Numbered from the stretch's first letter, positions 15,296-26,335 are shown. The stretch: 64,000 nucleotides of DNA from Pseudomonas izuensis (GCF_009861505.1 NZ_WTFT01000002.1:281415-345414), one strand, 5' to 3'. A program made the numbers and translations. The notes: generated by a model not told the origin, from the letters alone.

Positions 15296-16396
15296 ATGTC
15301 CAACAACTTCCTGAACCCGGTAACCACCCAGACCTGGGCCAATGGTCGGCACATCGTCCGTTGCGTCAAAGTCATCCAGGAAACCTGGGATGTGCGCACC
15401 TTTTGCTTCATGGCCGATCAGCCGATCATGTTCTTCTTCAAGCCGGGGCAGTTCGTCACCCTGGAGCTGGAGATCGAAGGCCAGCCGATCATGCGCTCGT
15501 ACACCATTTCCAGCTCGCCGTCGGTGCCGTACAGCTTCTCGGTGACCATCAAGCGTGTGCCGGGCGGCAAGGTTTCCAACTGGCTGCACGACACCTTGCA
15601 TGAAGGCTACGAACTGGCGGTGCACGGCCCGGTCGGGCTGTTCAACGCCATCGACTTCCCGAACCCCAAAGTGCTGTATCTCAGCGGCGGCGTGGGCATC
15701 ACGCCGTGCATGTCCATGGCGCGCTGGTTCTTCGATACCAACGGCAATGTCGATATGGCGTTTATCCACAGCGCCCGCTCACCGAAAGACATTATTTATC
15801 ACCGCGAGCTGGAACACATGGCGGCGCGGATCGAAAACTTCAGCCTGCACCTGATCTGTGAAAAACATGGTTTCGGTGAACCCTGGGCCGGCTATCGCGG
15901 TTATCTGAACCACAAGATGCTCGAACTGATGGTTCCGGACTTCCTTGAACGCGAAGTGTTCTGCTGCGGTCCGACGCCTTACATGAATGCGGTCAAGCGC
16001 CTGCTGGAAAACGCTGGCTTCAACATGAAGCGCTACCACGAGGAGTCATTCGGTGCCACGCCGCCAGAGGCCATCGCCGATGCCGTGGAGAATGCCGAAC
16101 AGGCCGCCGATGCGCCGCAAGTCGATGCCGCGGACCTGCATCAAGTGGAGTTCACCGCGTCCGGCAAGAGCATCCGGGTGGCGCCGGGCGAGACCGTTCA
16201 TGCAGCCGCCGCCAAGGCCGGTTTGCTGATACCGAAAGCCTGCGGCATGGGCATCTGCGGCACCTGCAAGGTGTTGAAGCTGGGCGGCGAAGTGGAGATG
16301 GAACACAACGGCGGGATCACCGAAGAGGACGAAGCCGAAGGGTACATCCTGTCGTGCTGCAGTGTGCCGAAGGGGGATGTGCGGATCGAGTACTAA
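15296..16396 (+). CDS. gbcB: GbcB, glycine betaine monooxygenase reductase subunit
   Basis: 366 residues. Residues ~15-115 are an FAD-binding ferredoxin-reductase domain (MRSYTISSSPS, the R-x-Y-S/T flavin motif). Residues ~120-235 are the NAD domain (LYLSGGVGITPCMSM, VFCCGPTPYM). The C-terminus is a plant-type 2Fe-2S ferredoxin with C316-x4-C321-x2-C324 and a fourth cysteine at 354 or 355. I start at 15296 (MSNNFLNPV) behind GGAG; the frame is open upstream but that part is promoter. It supplies electrons to GbcA. A perfect DnaA box lies at 15762-15770. Confidence 0.95.
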   Translation: MSNNFLNPVTTQTWANGRHIVRCVKVIQETWDVRTFCFMADQPIMFFFKPGQFVTLELEIEGQPIMRSYTISSSPSVPYSFSVTIKRVPGGKVSNWLHDTLHEGYELAVHGPVGLFNAIDFPNPKVLYLSGGVGITPCMSMARWFFDTNGNVDMAFIHSARSPKDIIYHRELEHMAARIENFSLHLICEKHGFGEPWAGYRGYLNHKMLELMVPDFLEREVFCCGPTPYMNAVKRLLENAGFNMKRYHEESFGATPPEAIADAVENAEQAADAPQVDAADLHQVEFTASGKSIRVAPGETVHAAAAKAGLLIPKACGMGICGTCKVLKLGGEVEMEHNGGITEEDEAEGYILSCCSVPKGDVRIEY

Positions 16397-16414
16397 CCCG
16401 CACCGGTAATCCCA

Positions 16415-16507
16415 TTGTGGGAGCGAGCCTGCTCGCGAAGGCGTACTGACATTCAACATTGATGTTGACTGATCCGGCGCTTTCGCGAGCAGGCTCGCTC
16501 CCACAGG
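16415..16507. repeat. REP pair, type GAGCGAGCCTGCTCGCGA
   Basis: Inverted arms between the convergent gbcB and SDR genes. The inner sequence (acattcaac.ttgatgttgactgatcc) is nearly the same as in the pair at 928-1018. Confidence 0.9.
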
Positions 16508-16520
16508 TTTTTGTGTTTCT

Positions 16521-17345
16521 TCAATCAATGAACAGGTCCGGCATCAGCTTGTCGCTGGTGCCTGGCGCAAACCGATAGTGTTCGAACTCGGTTACGCCGT
16601 TTTCCCGCAGTATTTCCTCATCAATCAGCAAGCGCCCCGTCAAGCTGCGGTTTGCGCTGCTCAGAATCACGTGGGCGGCATCCGCCATGATCGCCGGCGT
16701 GCGCGCATGTTTGAACGATTCCCGTGACCCCAGCTGAAATTCAATGGCCGCCGTGGCAATCATGGTCTGCGGCCACAGCGAATTGACGCTGATACCGTAA
16801 TTCCTGAATTCCTCGCTCATGCCCAGGGTCAGCATGCTCATGCCGTATTTGGTCACGGTATAGGGGCTGTATTGGGCGAACCACTTCGTCGCCAGGTTCA
16901 ACGGTGGCGACAGGTTGAGGATGTGCCCGGCGGATTTTTTCAGGTATGGCAACGCCGCCTGACTGCACAACAAGACGGCGCGGGTGTTGATCTGGTGCAT
17001 CAGGTCGAAGCGCTTGAGTTCGAGGTGCTGAACCCCGGTCAGCTTGATCGCCCCGGCGTTGTTGACCAGCGCATCGATGCCGCCGAAATGTTCATTGGCC
17101 CGAGCCAGGGCCTGATGTACGGCCACTTCATCGCGCACATCCACTTGCAAGGCCAGTGCCTTGCCGCCAGCCGCTTCGACTTCCTCGGCCACGCTGTAGA
17201 TCGTGCCCGGCAGTTTGGGGTGCGGTTCGGCACTCTTGGCGGCGATCACGACGTTGGCACCGTCGCGAGCGGCGCGCAGTGCGATCTCGCGACCGATGCC
17301 GCGACTGGCGCCGGTGATGAACAGGGTTTTGCCTTGCAGTGACAT
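16521..17345 (-). CDS. SDR family oxidoreductase (HSDL2-like)
   Basis: 274 residues, classical short-chain dehydrogenase. It has the cofactor motif TGASRGIG near residue 11, NNAG near 95 and the active-site Y-x3-K as YTVTKYGMS. The long insert after strand 2 (AAKSAEPHPKLPGTIYSVAEEVEAAGG) is typical of the HSDL2 group, which acts on fatty-acid-like substrates. A serine normally 12-13 residues before the tyrosine is not in the usual form (ILNLSPPLNL). The start is set at 17345; the track upstream is REP-derived. Substrate unknown. Confidence 0.85.
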   Translation of the reverse strand: MSLQGKTLFITGASRGIGREIALRAARDGANVVIAAKSAEPHPKLPGTIYSVAEEVEAAGGKALALQVDVRDEVAVHQALARANEHFGGIDALVNNAGAIKLTGVQHLELKRFDLMHQINTRAVLLCSQAALPYLKKSAGHILNLSPPLNLATKWFAQYSPYTVTKYGMSMLTLGMSEEFRNYGISVNSLWPQTMIATAAIEFQLGSRESFKHARTPAIMADAAHVILSSANRSLTGRLLIDEEILRENGVTEFEHYRFAPGTSDKLMPDLFID

Positions 17346-17409
17346 GCGTACGCTCCTGGTTGTTATTGTCTGTACGGCTCGACAGACAATGTAGACCGTG
17401 TACGCGAAA

Positions 17410-17492
17410 CTGTAGGAGCTGGCTTGCCAGCGAAGGCGGTGTGTCAAGCGGACCGCGTTGCGGCGTTCGCCAGCAAGCCGGCTCCTACAGGG
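17410..17492. repeat. REP pair, type GAGCTGGCTTGCCAGCGA
   Basis: Inverted arms tgtaggagctggcttgccag and a GCCAGCAAGCCGGCTCCTAC right arm, between the ltaE stop and the SDR gene. Confidence 0.85.
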
Positions 17493-17496
17493 TGTC

Positions 17497-18537
17497 TTAT
17501 GCAGACATGACTTGGCGGATGTCCCGAGCCAATTCCCGCACGCGCTCTTCTTCGGTATCCCACGAGCACATGAAACGTGCGCCACCGTTGCCGATGAAGG
17601 TGTAGAAACGCCAGCCCTTGGCCGTCAGCGCGGCGATGGCCGGTTCCGACAGTTGCAGGAACACGCCGTTGGCCTGCACCGGGAACATCAGTTCCACGCC
17701 CGGGATGTCGCTGACCAGTTCGGCCAGCAGTTGCGCGCAGTGGTTGGCGTGGCGGGCGTATTTGAGCCAGGCGTCGTTTTCCAGGATGCCGACCCAGGGT
17801 GCGGACAGGAAGCGCATCTTTGAAGCAAGCTGTCCGGCCTGTTTGCAGCGGTAATCAAAGTCTTCAGCCAGTTTGTGGTTGAAGAACAGAATCGCTTCGC
17901 CCACGGCCATGCCGTTTTTCGTGCCGCCGAAGCACAGCACATCGACACCGGCTTTCCAGGTCAGGTCGGCCGGTGAGCAGCCGAGGAACGCGCAGGCATT
18001 GGAGAAGCGTGCGCCGTCCATGTGCAGGTTCAGGCCCAGTTCCTTGCAGGTGGCGCTGATGGCGCGGATTTCGTCCGGGGTGTAGACGCTGCCGACTTCG
18101 GTGGCCTGGGTCAGGGTCACCACGCGAGGTTTGGGGTAGTGGATGTCCTGGCGCTTGAGGGCGATTTCGCGGATCGACTCCGGGGTCAACTTGCCGTTTT
18201 CGGTGCGGGCGATCAGCAGTTTGGAACCGTTGGAGAAAAATTCCGGCGCGCCGCATTCGTCGGTTTCGACGTGGGCGGTTTCCGAGCAGATCACGCTGTG
18301 GTAACTCTGGCACAGCGACGACAGGGCCAGGGAGTTGGCGGCGGTACCGTTGAAGGCGAAGAACACTTCACAGTCGGTTTCGAACAGCTTGCGGAAATCG
18401 TCGGACGCGCGGGCGGTCCACTCGTCGTCGCCGTAGGCGCGCTGGTGGCCATGGTTGGCCTGTTCCATGGCAGCCCAGGCTTCAGGGCAAATGCCGGAAT
18501 AGTTGTCGCTGGCGAATTGTTGGCTCTTATCGGTCAT
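17497..18537 (-). CDS. ltaE: Low-specificity L-threonine aldolase
   Basis: 346 residues, fold-type I PLP enzyme. The PLP lysine is in CFGGTKNGMAVGEA, and the phosphate-cup and histidine region is seen in ETAHVETDECGAPE. It cleaves L-threonine and L-allo-threonine to glycine and acetaldehyde. Location between gbcAB and glyA-sox fits a glycine-producing role beside betaine breakdown. The ATG at 18537 is followed by the expected MTDKSQQFASDNYSG opening. Confidence 0.92.
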   Translation of the reverse strand: MTDKSQQFASDNYSGICPEAWAAMEQANHGHQRAYGDDEWTARASDDFRKLFETDCEVFFAFNGTAANSLALSSLCQSYHSVICSETAHVETDECGAPEFFSNGSKLLIARTENGKLTPESIREIALKRQDIHYPKPRVVTLTQATEVGSVYTPDEIRAISATCKELGLNLHMDGARFSNACAFLGCSPADLTWKAGVDVLCFGGTKNGMAVGEAILFFNHKLAEDFDYRCKQAGQLASKMRFLSAPWVGILENDAWLKYARHANHCAQLLAELVSDIPGVELMFPVQANGVFLQLSEPAIAALTAKGWRFYTFIGNGGARFMCSWDTEEERVRELARDIRQVMSA

Positions 18538-18668
18538 GGCCTGCTTCCGTGGTCGAGGCGCCTATGGTGAGGCGCCTCGTGGTCGATGATGGTGCGCACT
18601 TTACCGAAGATCGTCCGGGGGGCGCACGGGATGTCACTGTCAGAAATTTACGGGGATGCCGGGCAATT

Positions 18669-19397
18669 ATGCACGTGTCTATTGACTTAAAGCAGCGCGA
18701 CCGCGCACTGGATTTGCTCAAGTGGCTGGCGCTGCTGAGCATGGTGCTCGATCACCTGCGATATGTCGGTTACTCCGCCGATTGGCTGTATGTGCCGGGG
18801 CGTCTGGCGTTCCCGTGGTTCTGCCTGGCAATGGCGGCGAATCTGGCGCGGACCGAGGTGGTCGCGGCCAGCGGGCAGTGGCGATACCTGGGCTGGTTGC
18901 TGCTGTTTAGCGCCGTGAGCGAAATTCCCTACCGAATCTACATCCCCGATCCCGACACCTTGAACGTGTTGCCCACCCTTGCCTTGGGCTTGCTGGTGGC
19001 GCGGGGCTGGCAAGACCGCACGCTGCAGGCGCGATTGTTGGCTGGCGCAGCGCTGGTTCTGGCGGTGTTGTTTTGGGGGCGGCTGATGTTCGGTTTTTTC
19101 GGTGTTCTGTTGCCGTTGGCGATGCTGCTGGTGATTCGGCGTCCCTGGTATTTCGCATTGCTGCCGGGGCTGGTCTGCCTGGCGGGCAATCAATGGCAGG
19201 TGCTGTATTACGCCATTCGATTGGGTAATCACGTGGCGATGGCGGCGATTGCCACTTGTCTGATTGCGCCATGGCTGGGGCTGTTCCTGTTGCGACACGC
19301 CCATGCCGTAAAACCACCGCCGATGCGGCGCTGGGCGTATGCCCTGTATCCCGTGCATTTCCTCATTCTGCTCGCTTTACGACAGGCAATCGCATAA
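18669..19397 (+). CDS. TraX-like integral membrane protein
   Basis: 242 residues with about eight hydrophobic helices. The N-terminus LDLLKWLALLSMVLDHLRYV is the TraX signature (K-W-x-A-x-x-x-M-x-x-D-H). TraX acetylates F-pilin in conjugative plasmids, but chromosomal homologues like this one stand alone and their substrate is unknown. The C-terminal YALYPVHFLILLALR resembles acyltransferase-3 type membrane ends. The chosen ATG (18669) directly precedes the conserved part; the frame is open further upstream into the ltaE promoter. Confidence 0.75.
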   Translation: MHVSIDLKQRDRALDLLKWLALLSMVLDHLRYVGYSADWLYVPGRLAFPWFCLAMAANLARTEVVAASGQWRYLGWLLLFSAVSEIPYRIYIPDPDTLNVLPTLALGLLVARGWQDRTLQARLLAGAALVLAVLFWGRLMFGFFGVLLPLAMLLVIRRPWYFALLPGLVCLAGNQWQVLYYAIRLGNHVAMAAIATCLIAPWLGLFLLRHAHAVKPPPMRRWAYALYPVHFLILLALRQAIA

Positions 19398-19493
19398 CCC
19401 TGTGGGAGCTGGCTTGCCAGCGATAGCGGTAGGCCAGCCGCCATCAATGCTGGATGTGAATCCGTCATCGCTGGCAAGCCAGCTCCCACAGGG
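19398..19493. repeat. REP pair, type GAGCTGGCTTGCCAGCGA
   Basis: Near-perfect inverted arms (ccctgtgggagctggcttgc and complement) directly after the TraX-like stop. Confidence 0.9.
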
Positions 19494-19534
19494 TTTGCCG
19501 CTGAGTTGAGAGTTGTACCCGGCCTGCCATTTCC

Positions 19535-19560
19535 CGACATGTCGTAAACGCACCTTTACG
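19535..19560. promoter_or_regulatory. Inverted-repeat cluster upstream of glyA-sox
   Basis: A perfect palindrome CGACATGTCG (19535-19544) runs into a second inverted repeat CGTAAA-CGCACC-TTTACG (19543-19560). Both lie about 120-145 bp upstream of glyA in otherwise gene-free DNA. A regulator of sarcosine catabolism is known in P. aeruginosa (SouR); that it binds here is only a guess. Confidence 0.4.
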
Positions 19561-19680
19561 TGGCGCCCATAGGCATTTGACCTGTCTGCCTCGGTCATAC
19601 CATCGCTATCAAAGGGCACTGCCGAAACGCCAGTGCCTTACCGAGACGAATGGCGCACAGATGCCGCTGGGAGAGACGCG

Positions 19681-20934
<1,254 letters not shown>

Positions 20935-20957
20935 GTGCGGTTTTGGAGTAAATGACT

Positions 20958-22208
20958 ATGCAACGCTACTCAGGCTTCGGCCTCTTCAAACACTCCCTCA
21001 GCCACCATGAAAACTGGCAGCGGATGTGGCGCACACCGACCCCTAAAAAGGTCTACGACGTGGTCATCGTCGGCGGTGGCGGGCATGGTCTGGCGACCGC
21101 CTACTACCTGGCCAAGGAACACGGCATCACCAACGTGGCCGTGGTCGAAAAAGGCTGGCTGGGCGGCGGTAACACCGCGCGCAACACCACCATCGTTCGC
21201 TCCAACTACCTGTGGGACGAGTCGGCGCACCTGTACGAACACGCGATGAAACTGTGGGAAGGCCTGTCCCAGGACCTGAACTACAACGTGATGTTCTCCC
21301 AGCGCGGCGTCTACAACCTGTGCCACACCCTGCAGGACATCCGTGATTCCGAGCGTCGGGTCAGCGCCAACCGCCTCAATGGCGTGGATGGTGAACTGCT
21401 CAATGCCAAGCAGGTCGCAGACGAGATTCCGTACCTGGACTGCTCGAAGAACACCCGCTACCCGGTGATGGGCGCTACCGTCCAGCGTCGCGGCGGCGTG
21501 GCCCGTCACGATGCCGTGGCCTGGGGTTTTGCCCGTGCCGCCGACGCACTGGGCGTGGACCTGATCCAGCAGACCGAAGTGATCGGTTTCCGCAAGGAAA
21601 ACGGCGTGTGCATCGGCGTGGAAACCAACAAGGGCTTCATCGGCGCCAAGCGCGTCGGTGTAGTGACCGCCGGTAACTCCGGGCACATGGCCAAGCTCGC
21701 CGGTTTCCGCCTGCCGATCGAATCACACCCGCTGCAAGCGCTGGTGTCCGAGCCGATCAAGCCGATCATCGACAGCGTGATTATGTCCAACGCCGTACAC
21801 GGTTACATCAGCCAGTCCGACAAGGGCGACCTGGTGATTGGCGCCGGTATCGACGGCTACAACGGCTACGGCCAGCGTGGTTCGTACCCGGTGATCGAGC
21901 ACACCATCCAGGCCATCGTCGAAATGTTCCCGGTGCTGTCGCGCGTACGCATGAACCGTCAGTGGGGCGGCATCGTCGACACCACGCCGGATGCCTGCCC
22001 GATCATCTCGAAAACCCCGGTGCCGAACATGTTCTTCAACTGCGGTTGGGGCACCGGCGGCTTCAAGGCAACACCTGGCTCGGGCAACGTATTTGCCGCG
22101 AGCCTGGCCAAGGGTGAAATGCACCCATTGGCCGCACCTTTCTCCATCGACCGTTTCCACAACGGTGCGTTGATCGATGAACACGGCGCTGCTGCGGTTG
22201 CCCACTAA
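20958..22208 (+). CDS. soxB: Sarcosine oxidase beta subunit
   Basis: 416 residues, matching the family length. FAD-binding motif [22 protein letters not shown] around residues 34-55. The FMN and active-site half ends with [16 protein letters not shown]. An ATG two codons earlier (20952) is also possible, but GGAG at 20945 is better spaced (9 nt) for 20958. It forms the heterotetramer with SoxD, SoxA and SoxG that oxidises sarcosine to glycine. Confidence 0.95.
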   Translation: MQRYSGFGLFKHSLSHHENWQRMWRTPTPKKVYDVVIVGGGGHGLATAYYLAKEHGITNVAVVEKGWLGGGNTARNTTIVRSNYLWDESAHLYEHAMKLWEGLSQDLNYNVMFSQRGVYNLCHTLQDIRDSERRVSANRLNGVDGELLNAKQVADEIPYLDCSKNTRYPVMGATVQRRGGVARHDAVAWGFARAADALGVDLIQQTEVIGFRKENGVCIGVETNKGFIGAKRVGVVTAGNSGHMAKLAGFRLPIESHPLQALVSEPIKPIIDSVIMSNAVHGYISQSDKGDLVIGAGIDGYNGYGQRGSYPVIEHTIQAIVEMFPVLSRVRMNRQWGGIVDTTPDACPIISKTPVPNMFFNCGWGTGGFKATPGSGNVFAASLAKGEMHPLAAPFSIDRFHNGALIDEHGAAAVAH

Positions 22209-22222
22209 CAGGAGAAATCCCC

Positions 22223-22552
22223 ATGTTGCATATCTTCTGTCCTCACTGCGGCGAACTGCGCTCCGAAGAGGAATTCCATGCATCCGGCCAGGCGCACATT
22301 CCGCGCCCACTGGATCCGAACAGCTGCACCGACGAGGAGTGGGGCGACTACATGTTCTTCCGCGATAACCCTCGCGGTCTGCACCACGAGCTGTGGGATC
22401 ACGTCGCCGGTTGCCGCCAGTACTTCAACGTCACCCGCGACACCGTGACCTACGAGATTCTCGAAACCTACAAGATCGGCACCAAGCCACAATTCACCGA
22501 CAAGACCGATAGCCCGAAAGCGGCCAGCACGGCTCTGGGAGAGAAGGTATGA
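22223..22552 (+). CDS. soxD: Sarcosine oxidase delta subunit
   Basis: 109 residues. The N-terminus MLHIFCPHCGELRSEEEF carries the C-x2-C of the zinc site, with later H and C residues (LWDHVAGCRQYF) completing it. This is the small zinc-binding subunit of heterotetrameric sarcosine oxidase. It begins 14 bp after soxB and its stop overlaps the soxA start (ATGA). Confidence 0.95.
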   Translation: MLHIFCPHCGELRSEEEFHASGQAHIPRPLDPNSCTDEEWGDYMFFRDNPRGLHHELWDHVAGCRQYFNVTRDTVTYEILETYKIGTKPQFTDKTDSPKAASTALGEKV

Positions 22553-25500
22553 GCCAGATCAATCGCCTGTCCAACGGCGGACGGATCGACCGCAACAAAG
22601 TCCTGAGCTTCACCTTCAACGGCCAGAGCTACAAAGGCTTCGAAGGCGACTCCCTGGCCGCTGCACTGCTGGCCAACGGTGTCGACATCATCGGTCGCAG
22701 CTTCAAGTACTCCCGTCCGCGCGGCATCTTCGCCGCCGGTGCCGAAGAGCCGAACGCGGTGCTGCAGATCGGCGCCACCGAAGCCACGCAGATTCCTAAC
22801 GTGCGCGCCACGCAACAGGCGCTGTACCAGGGCCTGGTCGCCACCAGCACCAACGGCTGGCCGAGCGTGAACAACGACATGATGGGGATTCTCGGCAAGG
22901 TCGGCGGCAAGCTGATGCCGCCGGGCTTCTACTACAAAACCTTCATGTACCCGCAATCGTTCTGGATGACCTACGAGAAGTACATTCGTAAGGCCGCAGG
23001 TCTTGGCCGCTCGCCGACCGAGAACGATCCGGACACCTACGACTACATGAACCAGCACTGCGACGTACTGATCGTCGGCGCCGGCCCTGCTGGCCTGGCG
23101 GCAGCACTGGCGGCTGCACGCAGCGGTGCCCGTGTGATCCTCGCCGATGAGCAGGAAGAGTTCGGCGGCAGCCTGCTCGACTCCCGCGAAAGCCTGGATG
23201 GAAAGCCTGCCGTGGAGTGGGTCGCCAGCGTCATCGCCGAGCTGAAGAACACCCCGGACGTGCTGCTGTTGCCGCGTGCCACGGTCAACGGCTACCACGA
23301 CCATAACTTCCTGACCATTCACGAACGCCTCACCGATCACCTCGGCGACCGTGCGCCGATTGGCCAGGTGCGTCAGCGCATCCACCGGGTTCGTGCCAAG
23401 CGCGTGGTCCTGGCGACCGGCGCCCACGAGCGCCCGCTGGTGTACGGCAACAACGACGTGCCGGGCAACATGCTGGCTGGCGCTGTGTCGACTTACGTGC
23501 GCCGTTACGGCGTGGCTCCGGGCAAGAAGCTGGTGCTGTCGACCAACAACGATCACGCCTATCGCGTTGCACTGGATTGGCTCGACGCCAGCCTGCAAGT
23601 GGTGGCCATCGCCGACGCCCGCAGCAACCCTCGCGGTGCGCTGGTGGAAGAAGCGCGCGCCAAGGGCATTCGCATCCTCACTGGCAGCGCCGTGATCGAG
23701 GCCCGTGGCAGCAAGCACGTGACCGCTGCCCGTGTCGCGGCCATCGATGTGAAAGGCCACAAAGTCACCAGCCCTGGCGAATGGCTCGACTGCGACATCG
23801 TCGCCAGCTCCGGCGGCTACAGCCCGGTGGTTCACCTGGCTTCGCACCTGGGCGGCAAGCCGATCTGGCGTGAAGACATCCTCGGTTTCGTACCGGGCGA
23901 AGCACCGCAGAAACGCGTATGCGTCGGTGGCATCAACGGCGTCTATGGCCTTGGCGATTCTCTGGCCGATGGTTTTGAAGGGGGCGTGCGCGCTGCCAGC
24001 GAAGCCGGTTTCGGTGCGGTCGAAGCGACGCTGCCGAAGGCTCTGGCCCGTCTGGAAGAGCCGACCCTGGCGCTGTTCCAGGTGCCTCATGAAAAGAACA
24101 CCGCACGGGCGCCGAAGCAATTCGTCGACCTGCAGAACGACGTGACCGCCGCGGCCATCGAACTGGCGACCCGCGAAGGCTTCGAGTCGGTGGAGCACGT
24201 CAAGCGCTACACCGCGCTGGGCTTCGGCACCGATCAGGGCAAGCTCGGTAACGTCAACGGCCTGGCCATCGCGGCCCGTTCGCTGAACGTGACCATCCCG
24301 CAGATGGGCACCACCATGTTCCGTCCGAACTACACGCCGGTGACTTTCGGCGCCGTGGCCGGCCGTCACTGCGGGCACATCTTCGAGCCAGTGCGCTACA
24401 CCGCGCTGCATCAATGGCACCTGAAAAACGGCGCCGAGTTCGAAGACGTCGGCCAGTGGAAACGTCCGTGGTACTTCCCGAAATCCGGTGAAGACATGCA
24501 CGCGGCAGTAAAGCGTGAATGCAAAGCCGTGCGCGACAGCGTCGGCCTGCTGGACGCCTCGACCCTGGGCAAGATCGACATTCAGGGCCCGGATGCCCGG
24601 GAGTTCCTCAACCGCGTGTACACCAACGCCTGGACCAAGCTCGACGTGGGCAAGGCCCGTTACGGCCTGATGTGCAAAGAAGACGGCATGGTGTTCGACG
24701 ACGGCGTGACCGCCTGCCTGGCCGACAACCATTTCGTCATGACCACCACCACCGGTGGCGCTGCACGCGTACTGCAATGGCTGGAGCTGTACCACCAGAC
24801 CGAATGGCCGGATATGAAGGTGTACTTCACCTCCGTGACCGACCACTGGGCGACCATGACCCTGTCCGGGCCGAACAGCCGCAAGCTGCTCAGCGAAGTC
24901 ACCGACATCGACCTGAGCAACGAAGCCTTCCCGTTCATGACCTGGAAAGAAGGTGAAGTAGGCGGTGTGCCGGCGCGGGTGTTCCGGATTTCGTTTACCG
25001 GTGAGCTGTCGTACGAAGTCAACGTGCAAGCCGACTATGCGATGGGCGTGCTGGAAAAAATCGTCGACGCCGGCAAGAAGTACAACCTGACGCCGTACGG
25101 CACCGAAACCATGCACGTACTGCGGGCCGAGAAGGGCTTCATCATCGTCGGTCAGGACACTGACAGCTCGATGACCCCGGATGACCTGAACATGGGCTGG
25201 TGTGTCGGTCGCACCAAACCGTTCTCGTGGATCGGCTGGCGTGGCATGAACCGTGAAGACTGCGTGCGTGATCAGCGTAAGCAGCTGGTTGGCCTGAAGC
25301 CGATCGATCCGAACGTATGGCTGCCGGAAGGCGCGCAACTGGTATTCAACACCAAGCAAGCGATCCCGATGACCATGGTCGGTCACGTGACCTCCAGTTA
25401 CCTGCACAACTCCCTGGGCTATTCGTTTGCCATGGGCGTGGTCAAGGGCGGCCTGAACCGCATGGGTGAGCGTGTGTTTGCGCCACTGGCGGACGGCAGC

Positions 25501-25566
25501 GTGATCGAGGCGGAAATCGTGTCTTCGGTGTTCTTCGATCCGAAAGGCGAACGCCAGAACGTTTAA
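22549..25566 (+). CDS. soxA: Sarcosine oxidase alpha subunit
   Basis: 1005 residues, full length. An N-terminal ferredoxin-like segment (LSFTFNGQSYKGFEGDSLAAALLANG) precedes an NAD-binding domain (VLIVGAGPAGLAAALAAARSGARV near residue 168). The C-terminal ~400 residues are a T-protein/aminomethyltransferase-like THF-binding domain (DASTLGKIDIQGPDAREFLNRV). The complex oxidises sarcosine to glycine, giving methylene-THF when THF is present, or formaldehyde plus hydrogen peroxide otherwise. Confidence 0.96.
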   Translation: MSQINRLSNGGRIDRNKVLSFTFNGQSYKGFEGDSLAAALLANGVDIIGRSFKYSRPRGIFAAGAEEPNAVLQIGATEATQIPNVRATQQALYQGLVATSTNGWPSVNNDMMGILGKVGGKLMPPGFYYKTFMYPQSFWMTYEKYIRKAAGLGRSPTENDPDTYDYMNQHCDVLIVGAGPAGLAAALAAARSGARVILADEQEEFGGSLLDSRESLDGKPAVEWVASVIAELKNTPDVLLLPRATVNGYHDHNFLTIHERLTDHLGDRAPIGQVRQRIHRVRAKRVVLATGAHERPLVYGNNDVPGNMLAGAVSTYVRRYGVAPGKKLVLSTNNDHAYRVALDWLDASLQVVAIADARSNPRGALVEEARAKGIRILTGSAVIEARGSKHVTAARVAAIDVKGHKVTSPGEWLDCDIVASSGGYSPVVHLASHLGGKPIWREDILGFVPGEAPQKRVCVGGINGVYGLGDSLADGFEGGVRAASEAGFGAVEATLPKALARLEEPTLALFQVPHEKNTARAPKQFVDLQNDVTAAAIELATREGFESVEHVKRYTALGFGTDQGKLGNVNGLAIAARSLNVTIPQMGTTMFRPNYTPVTFGAVAGRHCGHIFEPVRYTALHQWHLKNGAEFEDVGQWKRPWYFPKSGEDMHAAVKRECKAVRDSVGLLDASTLGKIDIQGPDAREFLNRVYTNAWTKLDVGKARYGLMCKEDGMVFDDGVTACLADNHFVMTTTTGGAARVLQWLELYHQTEWPDMKVYFTSVTDHWATMTLSGPNSRKLLSEVTDIDLSNEAFPFMTWKEGEVGGVPARVFRISFTGELSYEVNVQADYAMGVLEKIVDAGKKYNLTPYGTETMHVLRAEKGFIIVGQDTDSSMTPDDLNMGWCVGRTKPFSWIGWRGMNREDCVRDQRKQLVGLKPIDPNVWLPEGAQLVFNTKQAIPMTMVGHVTSSYLHNSLGYSFAMGVVKGGLNRMGERVFAPLADGSVIEAEIVSSVFFDPKGERQNV

Positions 25567-25578
25567 CACCACAGCCCT

Positions 25579-25671
25579 TTGTGGGAGCAAGGCTTGCCCG
25601 CGATGAACGATAACGCGGTGCTTCGGATAGACCGAGTTGCTCCCATCGCGGGCAAGCCAAGCTCCCACAGA
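25579..25671. repeat. REP pair, type GAGCAAGGCTTGCCCGCGA, within the sox operon
   Basis: Inverted arms between soxA and soxG; the right arm has a small change (GCCAAGCTCCCAC). Confidence 0.9.
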
Positions 25672-25698
25672 AAATACGAATTCAGGAACAGGTGCTTT

Positions 25699-26331
25699 AT
25701 GACCGCAGCCAATGTTTACCAACAACGCCCAACCAATGGGGCCAAGGCCGAGTCGTCGCTGCATCATGCCGACCTCGCCAGCCTGGTGGGCAAGGGGCGC
25801 AAGAGCGCCGGCGTGACCGTGCGCGAGAAAAAACTCCTCGGCCACCTGACCATTCGTGGCGATGGCCACGATGCCGCGTTCGCCGCCGGCGTACACAAGG
25901 CGCTGGGCATCGAATTGCCGGGGGCGCTGACCGTCATCGTCAAGGGCGAAACCAGCCTGCAATGGATGGGCCCGGATGAGTGGTTGCTGATCGTGCCGAG
26001 CGGCGAAGAGTTCGCCGCCGAGCAAAAGCTGCGCAAAGCGCTGGGCGACCTGCACATCCAGATCGTCAACGTCAGCGGCGGCCAGCAGATCCTCGAACTG
26101 AGCGGCCCGAACGTGCGCCAGGTGCTGATGAAATCCACCAGCTATGACGTGCACCCCAACAACTTCCCGGTGGGCAAGGCTGTGGGCACGGTGTTCGCCA
26201 AGTCGCAACTGATGATTCGCCACACTGCCGAAGACACCTGGGAACTGCTGATTCGTCGCAGCTTCTCGGATTACTGGTGGTTGTGGTTGCAGGATGCTTC
26301 GGCCGAGTATGGCCTTAGCGTTCAGGCTTGA
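25699..26331 (+). CDS. soxG: Sarcosine oxidase gamma subunit
   Basis: 210 residues. Conserved gamma-subunit stretches include VTVREKKLLGHLTIRGDG, LQWMGPDEWLLIVPSG and VSGGQQILELSGPNVRQVL. The latter is GcvT-like and packs against SoxA. It starts at 25699 (MTAANVYQQRP); the frame upstream is REP sequence. The AACAGGTGC site before it is a poor Shine-Dalgarno, so it may be translated less than soxA. Confidence 0.93.
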   Translation: MTAANVYQQRPTNGAKAESSLHHADLASLVGKGRKSAGVTVREKKLLGHLTIRGDGHDAAFAAGVHKALGIELPGALTVIVKGETSLQWMGPDEWLLIVPSGEEFAAEQKLRKALGDLHIQIVNVSGGQQILELSGPNVRQVLMKSTSYDVHPNNFPVGKAVGTVFAKSQLMIRHTAEDTWELLIRRSFSDYWWLWLQDASAEYGLSVQA

Positions 26332-26335
26332 ATCG

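Noticed and set aside
19630..19680. Glycine riboswitch upstream of glyA
   Set aside because: No tandem aptamer pattern is visible; the GGGAGAGA present is simply the ribosome-binding site.
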